NCBI RefSeq assembly: GCF_000936425.1
Contig: NZ_AVFK01000038.1
Span: 1-59,981 of the forward strand
Reading direction: 5' to 3'
Length of the DNA: 59,981 bases
DNA from: Skermanella aerolata KACC 11604
GTDB lineage: Bacteria; Pseudomonadota; Alphaproteobacteria; Azospirillales; Azospirillaceae
Part shown: piece after piece, positions 7,885 through 17,832 of the stretch
How positions within the stretch are numbered: position 1 is the stretch's first letter
How the letters are laid out: every line of letters begins with the position of its first letter
Program-made: the position numbers and the translations under genes
Notes under the pieces: model-generated
Told to the model about the DNA's origin: nothing
Databases searched by the model: none
What the model saw: the letters and a program-made list of their open reading frames with translations, nothing else

Positions 7885-8889
7885 TCAAAGAAAGACTATG
7901 CCATTTTCCACAACGCGGATCCCGCCAGGGCCGGCCAGCAGCGCCGCAGCCTGACTGCTTTTTCCAACCAGCCCCTCTACTTCGTCCGGCGGCGTCAGGT
8001 ACAGGGAAGTCGATAATGCATCAGCCGTGGTCGCATTTGGTGCCACGACGGTGACGCTGGAGTAGAGCGCCCTTCCCTCTCCTTTTCGGGGATCGAGAAT
8101 GTTGAGGTTGGCACCTGCCGCCGATGTGGCAACCGCCCAGTCGATGACATCTAATTCCTGCAGCACATGGTCAGGCCTGACAGGATCGCGGACACCGATG
8201 CGCCACGGCCGGCCGTCCGGTTTGGGACCCAGAGCCCTCATCTCGCCAAGGTCCAGCAGGACGTGCTCGATGCCCCTGGCGCGGAGAAGTTCGGCCACCC
8301 GGTCGGTCACATAGCCCTGGGCGATGCCGTTCAACGTGACCGCCATGCCCGGCTGGGCGAAGCGGATCCGTCGGACCCCAATATCGATCCGCTGATAATC
8401 GATCAATGCCAGTGCCGCCTGAAGCTCTTCCTGCGGTGGCACAGTCCGTGCCGCCCTGTGCGCCGCCAGCAATCGCCACAGCGGCTGAACCGTCACGTCA
8501 AAGTGTCCGTCGCTGAAGTCGCCGAAGCGCACCGCCTCGCTCAGCAGGCGGCGCATGTCCAGACTGGGATATTCGAGAACGCCGCCGCGGTTCAGCCGGC
8601 ACAGGGCTGAGTCTGGACGAAACAGACTGAACTCGGCTTCTAGGCGGGCGATCTCGGCAAGACAGGCCTGGATGATTGACCGGGCCTCTCCTCGATCGGG
8701 ATGGAAAAGGGTGATGTTCGCCACTGCTCCCAGGGCGGTGCCTGTCCACTCGTGACGCAAACTGCCAGCGTCTGAACCGCTGGCGTCGGTTTGCGGCACA
8801 AGCAAACAGCCGGCTGCGGCGCCGAGCAGTTGAAGGAAGCGCCGGCGCGGGATGGCGTTGCTTCGGGCCGATCCGGGAATCAGGGTCAT
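7885..8889 (-). CDS. nirX: ApbE-family FMN transferase, NirX
   Basis: The 334-residue protein has a Tat-like leader (RRRFLQLLG) and the ApbE fold: WTGTALGAVANITLF, SLFRPDSALCRLNRGG, HFDVTVQPLWRLLAAHR, AVTLNGIAQGYVTDRV, HVLLDLGEMRALG and TTADALSTSLYL (Mg2+ site). ApbE proteins attach FMN covalently to Thr in a target motif; the partner NirI has such a site in its periplasmic domain (DGISGATVTSLTL). Its ATG overlaps the nirI stop by four bases. The Paracoccus nir locus has the same nirI-nirX pair divergent from nirS. A second paralogue, NosX, is at 47387-48397. Confidence 0.9.
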   Translation of the reverse strand: MTLIPGSARSNAIPRRRFLQLLGAAAGCLLVPQTDASGSDAGSLRHEWTGTALGAVANITLFHPDRGEARSIIQACLAEIARLEAEFSLFRPDSALCRLNRGGVLEYPSLDMRRLLSEAVRFGDFSDGHFDVTVQPLWRLLAAHRAARTVPPQEELQAALALIDYQRIDIGVRRIRFAQPGMAVTLNGIAQGYVTDRVAELLRARGIEHVLLDLGEMRALGPKPDGRPWRIGVRDPVRPDHVLQELDVIDWAVATSAAGANLNILDPRKGEGRALYSSVTVVAPNATTADALSTSLYLTPPDEVEGLVGKSSQAAALLAGPGGIRVVENGIVFL

Positions 8890-11054
8890 GGCTTGACCTC
8901 CGCAGCATCCTGGGCCGCCTTCGCGGGATCGCCGCCGGAAGCGACCCCGCGTGTCGCCCCGGCGCCTGCCCTGCCCTCGCGCCTCTTGCGTCGGATGATC
9001 ATGGGTGGGCAGGTATGGGTATCGTAGTAGAGGGTCTGGCACTTCAGGCAGTGGATGCATTCGTTGGGATTGATCTCGCCGGTCGGATGAATCGCCTGCA
9101 CCGGACAGCGCTGCTCGCAGATCCGGCATTCCCGGCCGCACTGGGGATGCCGCTTCAGCCACCGGAACATGCGAAGCTGGGCTGGGATCGCCAGAGCGGC
9201 GCCGAGAGCACAGAGATAGCGGCAGTAGAAGCGCTCGATGAACAGGCCGGCGGTCAGAAGGACCACGGGATAAGCCACCCAGGCCCAGTCGCGCATGAAC
9301 CGCAGCGTGATCGCCGTTTTGAACGGTTCAACCTCGGCATAGACGGCGGCACGCTCCATCGACGTGAGCGATACCGCAAACAGCGCGATGAACAGGATAT
9401 ATTTTATCGGCCAGAGCCGCTCGTGCAGCCCGAAAGGAACCCGGATCTGCGGTACCCGCAGCGCCTGGGCCAACCGGTTGGTCAGTTCCTGTAGCGCCCC
9501 GAAAGGGCACAGCCAGCCGCAGAACACGCCGCGCGCCCAGAACAACAGCGCCACTGCGACAAAGCTCCACAGGATGAACAGCAGCGGATCGAGCAGGAAG
9601 AATGTCCAGTCGAACTCCGTGCGAAGCGCATTGGTGAAGGTCAGGACATTGATCACCGAGAGCTGGGCATGGGCGTACCAGCCGATCCAGAACAGGGTGA
9701 TCGTGAGCATCACGACGCGCAGGCGGTTCCACAGCAGCGGGCGCTTGGCGAGCACGTCCTGGAATACCAGGATCCCAGTCAGGGCAACAAGGATCGTGGC
9801 CAGGATCCCGATGTCGGCGCGCCGGCTCCACCAGACCTCGCGCCAATCGACGCTGACCAGGTCGGCCTGTGCCACTGCCGGCGCTGCGGCTGAACGGTAG
9901 CGTGCCGGCAGATCGTACGGAAGACTGAAGACCTCTGAGACGGTTCCGCGCTCAGGAGAGGTCCGGGTCACCAGCAGATCGAGGCGCCAGGGAGCTGCGG
10001 GATCGAAACCGCTGTCCTCAGGCATCACGAACAGGGCCGTTTCGCGGAACTCCGGAGCCCCCTGCATCGGCATTTTCTCGATCGCCCGCTGCTGGCCTGA
10101 AGTCAGCGCGAAAGTCCTGCTGCCCTGGACGATCTGCACCCGCTCGAATACGCCGCTCCGCCGGTACTCGGTTCCCTTGAAGGAATAGAGACCGGCAGCG
10201 CCGACGAAGATCAGGGAACTGCCGGCGCCAAGATTGGTGATCAGGTCGGCGTAAGCACGGTCACCAAGGAGATTGCGGCCGATGCGAGCCGGCGATGCCA
10301 GCCCGGCATGGAGCGTGATGAAGTTGCTGTCCGCCGGAGCGTCCAAGCCCGGCAGGTTCTCCGCCCCCTGACGGCGGAAGGCCTCACGCACCGTACCGGT
10401 GGTGAGCGTCAGTGCGGCAATCGAGCCGTCGGCGCGCAGGTCGGCCCAGCTTGCTGGCTGGAACTCATCCCGAAGCACCGCCGCGGAACCGGGCGTGCGG
10501 TTCCCAAGCAGTCCGAGCGCGTCCGCCACGATCCGGCTCGTTCCGACGATCAGGCTGTTCAGCGTCAGGGACGTCACCGTGGCGCCGCTGATGCCATCGA
10601 CCGCCCGGGAGACGCTGTCCGTTCCCGAGACGGAGCGGAGCTTGACCGGTTCCCGGATGTCCGCATTGCGGTACTGCGCCACGAAGGTTCGGAGGTGCTC
10701 ATCGGTGATCCCGAGGATCAGGATCGGCTCATGATGCTCGACCAGATGGGCCCCGACGATCCGCCCTTGCAGATTGAGCCCGATCGCGACATTCATCGGC
10801 TTGGCCGAGTAGCCGGCGCTGTCCATGATGTCAGCGCTGAAGAAGGCATAACCCGCTATCGAGCCATTCCGGTAGGCCGGATAGACAGGTATCTGCGGCA
10901 TCCTTTCACCAAAACCGTCCGCATCTGCAAACGCGAGCGCCAGTTCGCTCAACCGGGGCTCGGCCGCTTTTGCCACAGGACAGGCAAGAACAATCCCCAC
11001 AAGCAAAAGAAGCAGCGGGAGCGCGGACTGCAGCAGGATCCTCCGCGCAGTCAT
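8886..11054 (-). CDS. nirI: NirI, NosR-like membrane iron-sulfur flavoprotein
   Basis: The product is about 722 residues: a signal peptide, a periplasmic FMN-binding domain with SGATVTSLTLNSL, a block of membrane helices with [15 protein letters not shown] and [14 protein letters not shown], and a C-terminal pair of 4Fe-4S clusters (CGRECRICEQRCPVQAIHP and CIHCLKCQTLYY). NosR-type proteins pass quinol electrons to periplasmic targets; Paracoccus NirI is needed for nirS expression. Being beside nirS and nirX makes NirI the better name than NosR; a NosR proper is at 54119-56434. The start is uncertain: 11054 precedes the signal peptide directly, while 11093 and 11123 give longer leaders, none with a strong ribosome site. 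Confidence 0.88.
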   Translation of the reverse strand: MTARRILLQSALPLLLLLVGIVLACPVAKAAEPRLSELALAFADADGFGERMPQIPVYPAYRNGSIAGYAFFSADIMDSAGYSAKPMNVAIGLNLQGRIVGAHLVEHHEPILILGITDEHLRTFVAQYRNADIREPVKLRSVSGTDSVSRAVDGISGATVTSLTLNSLIVGTSRIVADALGLLGNRTPGSAAVLRDEFQPASWADLRADGSIAALTLTTGTVREAFRRQGAENLPGLDAPADSNFITLHAGLASPARIGRNLLGDRAYADLITNLGAGSSLIFVGAAGLYSFKGTEYRRSGVFERVQIVQGSRTFALTSGQQRAIEKMPMQGAPEFRETALFVMPEDSGFDPAAPWRLDLLVTRTSPERGTVSEVFSLPYDLPARYRSAAAPAVAQADLVSVDWREVWWSRRADIGILATILVALTGILVFQDVLAKRPLLWNRLRVVMLTITLFWIGWYAHAQLSVINVLTFTNALRTEFDWTFFLLDPLLFILWSFVAVALLFWARGVFCGWLCPFGALQELTNRLAQALRVPQIRVPFGLHERLWPIKYILFIALFAVSLTSMERAAVYAEVEPFKTAITLRFMRDWAWVAYPVVLLTAGLFIERFYCRYLCALGAALAIPAQLRMFRWLKRHPQCGRECRICEQRCPVQAIHPTGEINPNECIHCLKCQTLYYDTHTCPPMIIRRKRREGRAGAGATRGVASGGDPAKAAQDAAEVKP

Positions 11055-11202
11055 GGAGATCTGGAGCAAAACAGTGCTAACTTTTATATTCATTTGCAGC
11101 AGCCTGTGATTGGCCGAAAGCATGCTCCGAATTTGCGGAGAAATTGATTTATTCTGTTTCTTGCCTCAAAAAGCATTCTGGATGTTTTTTCGATCCCATA
11201 CC

Positions 11203-11216
11203 TTGCTCCCCAGCAA
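11203..11216. promoter_or_regulatory. Palindromic NnrR-type box between nirI and nirS
   Basis: TTGCT-CCCC-AGCAA is a perfect 5+4+5 palindrome with the geometry of Crp/Fnr sites, but with C at the fourth position. It resembles the TTGCG-N4 type described for NnrR-controlled nir and nor genes in Rhodobacter. It is centred about 68 bases before nirS and between 86 and 155 bases before nirI depending on the nirI start, so it could serve both. Confidence 0.6.
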
Positions 11217-11274
11217 GTTTTCTCTCGAAAATTCGTGCTCTACTCAGCCGGCTCGAACCTTATCGGGAGGATAG

Positions 11275-13080
<1,806 letters not shown>

Positions 13081-13093
13081 CCTGACCTTTGTG

Positions 13094-13115
13094 CGGCGGG
13101 CCGTATGGTCCGCCG
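13094..13115 (+). terminator. Hairpin between nirS and nirC
   Basis: A 9-bp stem (one G-U pair) with a GTAT loop lies 13 bases after the nirS stop and is not followed by a T-run. This suits a 3' stabiliser or partial attenuator that would give more nirS mRNA than biosynthesis mRNA. Confidence 0.5.
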
Positions 13116-13138
13116 AATGCCTTGACCAAAGGTGAGCC

Positions 13139-13495
13139 GTGGGCAAATTCCGGTTTTTCCGATTTTCGCATCCTCGACCAGCCCTCTTTCTGATCGTGTC
13201 CTTGGTGTTTTTGGCGTGCGGTGCTTCGTTCGGCGCCGAGCCCCCGACGCCTGTCCGGCAGACCGAGCTGATGACGCTTCTCAAGCATGACTGCGGCTCC
13301 TGTCATGGCCTGACCATGAAAGGTGGCTTGGGTCCGCCGCTGCTGCCCGACACCCTGACGGGCAAGGACGACCAGGAACTGGCCAGGATCATCCTCGACG
13401 GTGTGCCGGGAAAACCGATGCCGCCATGGCGCTTCGAGTTGCAGCCGGAAGAGGCACGATGGCTGGTTGACCGACTGCGTGAGGGATTGAAATGA
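13139..13495 (+). CDS. nirC: NirC, monoheme c-type cytochrome
   Basis: This 118-residue secreted protein has a leader peptide to about residue 33 and CGSCH at residues 52-56, with a downstream PMPPW segment carrying the likely axial Met. NirC (cytochrome c55x) donates electrons to NirS and/or helps heme d1 delivery. The start is a GTG at 13139 preceded by AAGGTGAG; no better ATG exists. Its stop overlaps the nirF start (ATGA), so translation is coupled. Size matches the family. Confidence 0.9.
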   Translation: MGKFRFFRFSHPRPALFLIVSLVFLACGASFGAEPPTPVRQTELMTLLKHDCGSCHGLTMKGGLGPPLLPDTLTGKDDQELARIILDGVPGKPMPPWRFELQPEEARWLVDRLREGLK

Positions 13496-14652
13496 ATTAT
13501 CTTGGCGTTCTCATGGGAGCGATCCTCCTGACCGCACCAGTCTACGCCGCGTCCGCGGATCAGCGCGGAACCGGGGATCTCGGCATCGTCGTGGAACGTG
13601 CCGCCGGGCGTATTCAGATCTTCGATTCGAGCCAACGGACAAAACTCGCCAGCGTTTCCGAGCTTGGTGACCTCAGTCATGCCTCGGCGGTATTCTCGCG
13701 CGATGCGCGGTATGCCTATGTCTTCGGACGCGATGGCGGCCTTAGTAAGGTTGACCTGCTGACCGGAAATCTGGAGAAGCGCGTCGCTCAGGCTGGCAAC
13801 AGCATCGGCGGTGCGATATCCCAGGATGGCAAGCTGGTTGCCGTTTCGAACTATGAGCCGGGCGGTGTGCGGGTCTTCGATGCCGGAACGCTGGAACCGC
13901 TGGCCGACATCCCAACCGGGTCCAAGGTAGTCGGCCTGGTTGATGCTCCGGACCAGCGCTTCGTCTTCAGCCTGTACGATCTGGGAGAGATCTGGCTGGT
14001 GGACATGAGCGTTCCAGCTGCTCCCAAAATTACGAAATACCCAAATATTGGGCAGAATCCCTATGACGCCTTGATCACACCGGATGGCCGCTACTACGTG
14101 GCGGGTTTGTTCGGTGAGGACGGGATGGCGCTGCTCGATCTTTGGCATCCCGATAAGGGCGTGCGGCGGATTCTCGACGGGTACGGCCGCGGCGAGGAGC
14201 CCCTGCCCGTCTACAAGATGCCGCACCTTGAGGGTGTCGCGATCGCGGGGAAAAACGCTTTCCTCCCCGCCGTCGGCCGGCACGAGATCCTGGTCGTTGA
14301 CATGGACAATGATTGGCAGGAGGTCGGCCGAATCCCGGTTCATGGTCAGGCGGTTTTCGCCGTAGCCCGGCCCGACGGCCGCCAGATCTGGGTCAATTTC
14401 GCCCATCCCGCCAACGACACGGTCCAGGTCATAGACGCGGCCACCCTGAAGGTGGTGCACAGCATCCAACCCGGACCGGCGGTGCTTCACCTGGAATTCA
14501 CCCCGCGCGGCGAGCAGGTCTGGATATCGGTGCGCGACGCCGACCGGGTCGATGTTTACGACACTCGCAGCATGGCACTGCTCGGCTCGCTGCCGGCCGA
14601 CAAGCCCAGCGGCATCTTCATGACCGCGCGCGCTCACCGGATCGGGTACTGA
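13492..14652 (+). CDS. nirF: NirF, heme d1 biosynthesis protein
   Basis: This 386-residue periplasmic protein has a signal peptide (about 1-20) followed by an eight-bladed propeller related to the d1 domain of NirS (AYVFGRDGGLSKVDLLTG, LVAVSNYEPGGVRVFDA, IWVNFAHPANDTVQVID). NirF is essential for heme d1 assembly and binds late d1 intermediates. It overlaps nirC by four bases and is followed 3 bases later by nirDL. No cytochrome c domain is present, which separates it from NirN. Confidence 0.93.
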   Translation: MNYLGVLMGAILLTAPVYAASADQRGTGDLGIVVERAAGRIQIFDSSQRTKLASVSELGDLSHASAVFSRDARYAYVFGRDGGLSKVDLLTGNLEKRVAQAGNSIGGAISQDGKLVAVSNYEPGGVRVFDAGTLEPLADIPTGSKVVGLVDAPDQRFVFSLYDLGEIWLVDMSVPAAPKITKYPNIGQNPYDALITPDGRYYVAGLFGEDGMALLDLWHPDKGVRRILDGYGRGEEPLPVYKMPHLEGVAIAGKNAFLPAVGRHEILVVDMDNDWQEVGRIPVHGQAVFAVARPDGRQIWVNFAHPANDTVQVIDAATLKVVHSIQPGPAVLHLEFTPRGEQVWISVRDADRVDVYDTRSMALLGSLPADKPSGIFMTARAHRIGY

Positions 14653-14655
14653 ATC

Positions 14656-15681
14656 ATGGAACTGAAAAATATCTGCGACGTGCCGTTACGGCCCATCGAA
14701 CGTCAGCTGCTGAACGCATTCCAGCGTGACCTGCCCCTGGTGCCGCGGCCCTATCAGGCCATGGCTGACGCCTCAGGGTGCAGCGAGTCTGAGGTTCTGG
14801 AGGCGCTCAATCGGCTGCATGAAACTGGAGTGTTGAGCCGTGTCGGCTTCATTGTCCGCCCCAACACGGCCGGTGCCAGCACCCTCGCCGCCATGGCCAT
14901 TCCGGAGAACGAATTGGAGGCGGTAGCGGCCAGGGTCAGTGCCCGTCCCGAAGTCAACCACAACTACGAGCGAGAACACCGGCTGAACCTGTGGTTCGTC
15001 GTCGCGGCGGAGAATGCGAAGACGCGGCAGACAACCTTGCGGGAGATCGAGCGGGAAACCGGATACGCAGTGCTGGATCTCCCCTTGGAAGCCGCCTACC
15101 ACATCGATCTTGGATTTCCGCTGGCCTCCGATGAGGAGTTGTTCCAAGACAGATGCAAAACTCCGGATCCGAAAGCCAGACTGACAATCCGCGTGACGGG
15201 GCAGGATCGTCATGTTCTCTCGGCCGTGCAGGACGGGCTGTCCCTGACGCTTTGCCCCTTTGCAGAGCCGGCGGCCCGGCTTGGTGTCACGGAGAGCGAA
15301 TTGCTCAGAGAGCTTCGCTGGCTCGTGACCTGCGGCGTGATCAAGCGATGCGGCCTCATCGTCCGTCACCACGAACTGGGATACCGGTCCAATGCCATGG
15401 TGGTCTGGAACGTTCCCGACCACTCGGTTGATCAGGTCGGCGCCCGGCTGGCTACCCTGCCCTTCGTCACCCTGTGCTACCGGCGGCCACGCCGCCTGCC
15501 GGACTGGCCCTTCAATCTGTTCTGCATGATCCATGGCCGTGACCGGAACACCGTCCTGGAACAGGTGGGTGCCATCCGCGCCCTGCCCGGTCTTGCCGAC
15601 ATCCAGCACGCCGTGCTGTTCAGCCGTCGCCGCTTCAAGCAGCGCGGCGCCACACTTTGCCGGACCCGGGAGGCGGCCTGA
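14656..15681 (+). CDS. nirDL: NirDL fusion, siroheme decarboxylase subunit
   Basis: The 341-residue protein consists of two tandem AsnC/Lrp-like units, one at about 15-155 (PIERQLLNAFQRDLPLVPRPY, NHNYEREHRLNLWFV) and one at about 180-330 (YRSNAMVVWNVPD, LCYRRPRRLPDWPFNLFCMIHG). These match NirD and NirL joined in one chain, as in several denitrifiers. With NirG and NirH it decarboxylates siroheme to didecarbasiroheme in the cytoplasm. The ATG at 14656 follows nirF by 3 bases and its stop overlaps the nirG start (TGATG). Confidence 0.92.
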   Translation: MELKNICDVPLRPIERQLLNAFQRDLPLVPRPYQAMADASGCSESEVLEALNRLHETGVLSRVGFIVRPNTAGASTLAAMAIPENELEAVAARVSARPEVNHNYEREHRLNLWFVVAAENAKTRQTTLREIERETGYAVLDLPLEAAYHIDLGFPLASDEELFQDRCKTPDPKARLTIRVTGQDRHVLSAVQDGLSLTLCPFAEPAARLGVTESELLRELRWLVTCGVIKRCGLIVRHHELGYRSNAMVVWNVPDHSVDQVGARLATLPFVTLCYRRPRRLPDWPFNLFCMIHGRDRNTVLEQVGAIRALPGLADIQHAVLFSRRRFKQRGATLCRTREAA

Positions 15682-16124
15682 TGGACGATCTCGACCGCCG
15701 CATCATCAACACCCTGCAGGGTGGCTTTCCGGTTTCCGAGCGCCCATTCCTCGATGTGGCCCGGACACTCGACATCGGGGAGCGGGACCTGATCGACCGC
15801 ATCGAGAACTTGCTGGAGACGGGCGTGCTGTCCCGTTTCGGGCCGATGTACCATGCCGAACGGCTCGGCGGCGGTCTGACGCTGGCGGCGCTGTCTGCAC
15901 CGGCAGCGCGCTTCGAAGAGGTTGCTGCCCTGGTCAATGCCCATGCGGAAGTGGCGCACAATTACAAGCGCGATCACGATCTCAACATGTGGTTCGTGCT
16001 TGCTACGGAGCGGCCCAGCGACATCGAGCGCGTGCTCGCCGAAATATCTTCCGAAACCAGCTTGGTGGTCCACGACATGCGCAAGCTCGAGGAGTTCTTC
16101 GTCGGCCTGAGGTTCGAGGCATGA
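15681..16124 (+). CDS. nirG: NirG, siroheme decarboxylase subunit
   Basis: This 147-residue AsnC/Lrp-like protein has an N-terminal helix-turn-helix-like domain (MDDLDRRIINTLQGGFPVSERPF) and an effector-like domain with the family motif AHNYKRDHDLNMWFVLATE. It resembles the N-terminal half of NirDL. It partners with NirH in the siroheme decarboxylase complex. The start at 15681 overlaps the nirDL stop by one base, and its own stop overlaps nirH by four bases. Confidence 0.9.
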   Translation: MDDLDRRIINTLQGGFPVSERPFLDVARTLDIGERDLIDRIENLLETGVLSRFGPMYHAERLGGGLTLAALSAPAARFEEVAALVNAHAEVAHNYKRDHDLNMWFVLATERPSDIERVLAEISSETSLVVHDMRKLEEFFVGLRFEA

Positions 16125-16612
16125 GCGAGGATACACCCATCGATGCCATGGATCGCCGACTCATCCAGGCGACCCAGGCAGGCCTGCAGCTGGTCCAACG
16201 GCCTTACCATCAGCTCGCCAGTGAACTCGGTATTCCGGCCGAGGAGGTCATGCACCGGCTGAGGAGGATGCTCGAGACCGGGATCATCAGACGGATCGGT
16301 GTCGTGCCGAACCACTACACCCTGGGCTACCGCGCCAACGGCATGTCGGTCTGGGATGTGCCGGACGAGGATATCAGCGCGATCGGCCGCCGGGTCGGCG
16401 CCCTGGATTTCGTCAGCCACGCCTACCACCGACCCCGTCATCTGCCGATGTGGCCCTACAACCTGTTTGCCATGGTTCATGGCCGCACACGGGCCGAAGT
16501 CGAGGATAAGGTGGCGGCGATCGCCGACCTGATCGGCTCCGCCGACCGCGGTCACAGCATTCTCTACAGCACGCGCATCCTCAAGAAAACCGGATTGCGG
16601 ATCGTCGGATAG
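16121..16612 (+). CDS. nirH: NirH, siroheme decarboxylase subunit
   Basis: This 163-residue protein resembles the C-terminal half of NirDL: LETGIIRRIGVVPNHYTLGY, ANGMSVWDVPDEDI, HAYHRPRHLPMWPYNLFAMV. The conserved His-rich HAYHRPRHLP stretch belongs to the substrate-binding region of the family. The ATG at 16121 is the natural coupled start after nirG, although the open frame extends further upstream. nirJ follows 11 bases later. Confidence 0.9.
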   Translation: MSEDTPIDAMDRRLIQATQAGLQLVQRPYHQLASELGIPAEEVMHRLRRMLETGIIRRIGVVPNHYTLGYRANGMSVWDVPDEDISAIGRRVGALDFVSHAYHRPRHLPMWPYNLFAMVHGRTRAEVEDKVAAIADLIGSADRGHSILYSTRILKKTGLRIVG

Positions 16613-16623
16613 GAGATCTCCCC

Positions 16624-17832
16624 ATGCTGCGAATCACCCAGTGCATGCACGAACTGCTTGACCCGACGCCGGTTCGCCCGAAGCGGAACCCGCCCGGCCC
16701 GGTCGTGATCTGGAATATGATCCGGCGCTGCAACCTGCGCTGCAAGCACTGCTACTCGATCTCGACGGACGTCGATTTTCCGGGCGAGTTGAGTACCGCC
16801 GAGGTCTTCGAGGTCATGGACGACCTCAAGCGCTTCCGGGTGCCGGTGCTGATCCTGTCCGGCGGCGAACCCCTGCTGCGCCCCGATATCTTCGAGGTTT
16901 CGCGCCGCGCAAAGTCGATGGGCTTCTATGTCGGCCTGTCCACCAACGGCACGCCGATCGACGGGACCAACATCGCGTCGATAGCGGAAGTCGGCTACGA
17001 CTATGTCGGCATCAGCCTCGACGGGATCGGGCCGACGCACGACCGCTTCCGTCGGCGCGACGGCGCGTTCGACGCCTCGCTGCGCGGCATCCGGCTGTGC
17101 CTCGAGAGCGGAATCAAGGTTGGCCTGCGCTTCACCCTGACCCAGGACAACTTCCATGAACTACCCGCCGTGCTCGATCTCATGGACCGGGAGGGTGCCG
17201 ATAAGTTCTACCTGTCGCACCTGAACTATGCCGGCCGCGGCAACAAGCATCGCGCGGATGACGCTCATTTCGGGATGACCCGGGCGGCCATGGACCTGCT
17301 GTTCGAGAGAGCCTGGAAGAGCGCCGAACGCGGTGACGGCAAGGAGTTCGTCACGGGCAACAACGAAGCCGACGGCGTTTATCTCCTGATGTGGGCGGCC
17401 GATCGCTTTCCCGATCGGGTCGATCACCTCCGTGCCAAGCTGGTACAGTGGGGCGGCAACTCGTCCGGCGTCAATGTCGCCAACATCGACAATCTGGGCA
17501 ATGTCCATCCCGATACCTTCTGGTGGCACTACAATCTCGGCAATGTCCGCGACCGCCCGTTCTCGGAGATCTGGCCGGATGTGTCCGACCCGATCATGGC
17601 AGGGCTGAAGGCATTTCCGCGCACGATCGGGGGGCGCTGCGCTTCCTGTATTCACTTCGACATCTGCGGCGGCAACACCCGGGTCAGGGCCTTGCAGCTC
17701 ACCGGCAACGCCTGGGCCGAGGATCCCGGATGCTATCTGACCGATGGGGAAATCGGTGTCACGGACAGCCAACCCCGCGTGCAGCTGACACCTTACCGGA
17801 GCAGGAAGTCCCATGAAGTCGCGGCGAATTAG
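16624..17832 (+). CDS. nirJ: NirJ, radical SAM heme d1 biosynthesis enzyme
   Basis: This 402-residue cytoplasmic radical SAM enzyme replaces the propionates of didecarbasiroheme by oxo groups. The SAM-cluster motif CNLRCKHC is at residues 36-43, GGEPLL follows at about 81, and a C-terminal auxiliary cluster region reads RCASCIHFDICGGNTRVRA then DPGCYL. GGAGATC lies before the ATG. The end overlaps the nirN start by 20 bases. Confidence 0.94.
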   Translation: MLRITQCMHELLDPTPVRPKRNPPGPVVIWNMIRRCNLRCKHCYSISTDVDFPGELSTAEVFEVMDDLKRFRVPVLILSGGEPLLRPDIFEVSRRAKSMGFYVGLSTNGTPIDGTNIASIAEVGYDYVGISLDGIGPTHDRFRRRDGAFDASLRGIRLCLESGIKVGLRFTLTQDNFHELPAVLDLMDREGADKFYLSHLNYAGRGNKHRADDAHFGMTRAAMDLLFERAWKSAERGDGKEFVTGNNEADGVYLLMWAADRFPDRVDHLRAKLVQWGGNSSGVNVANIDNLGNVHPDTFWWHYNLGNVRDRPFSEIWPDVSDPIMAGLKAFPRTIGGRCASCIHFDICGGNTRVRALQLTGNAWAEDPGCYLTDGEIGVTDSQPRVQLTPYRSRKSHEVAAN

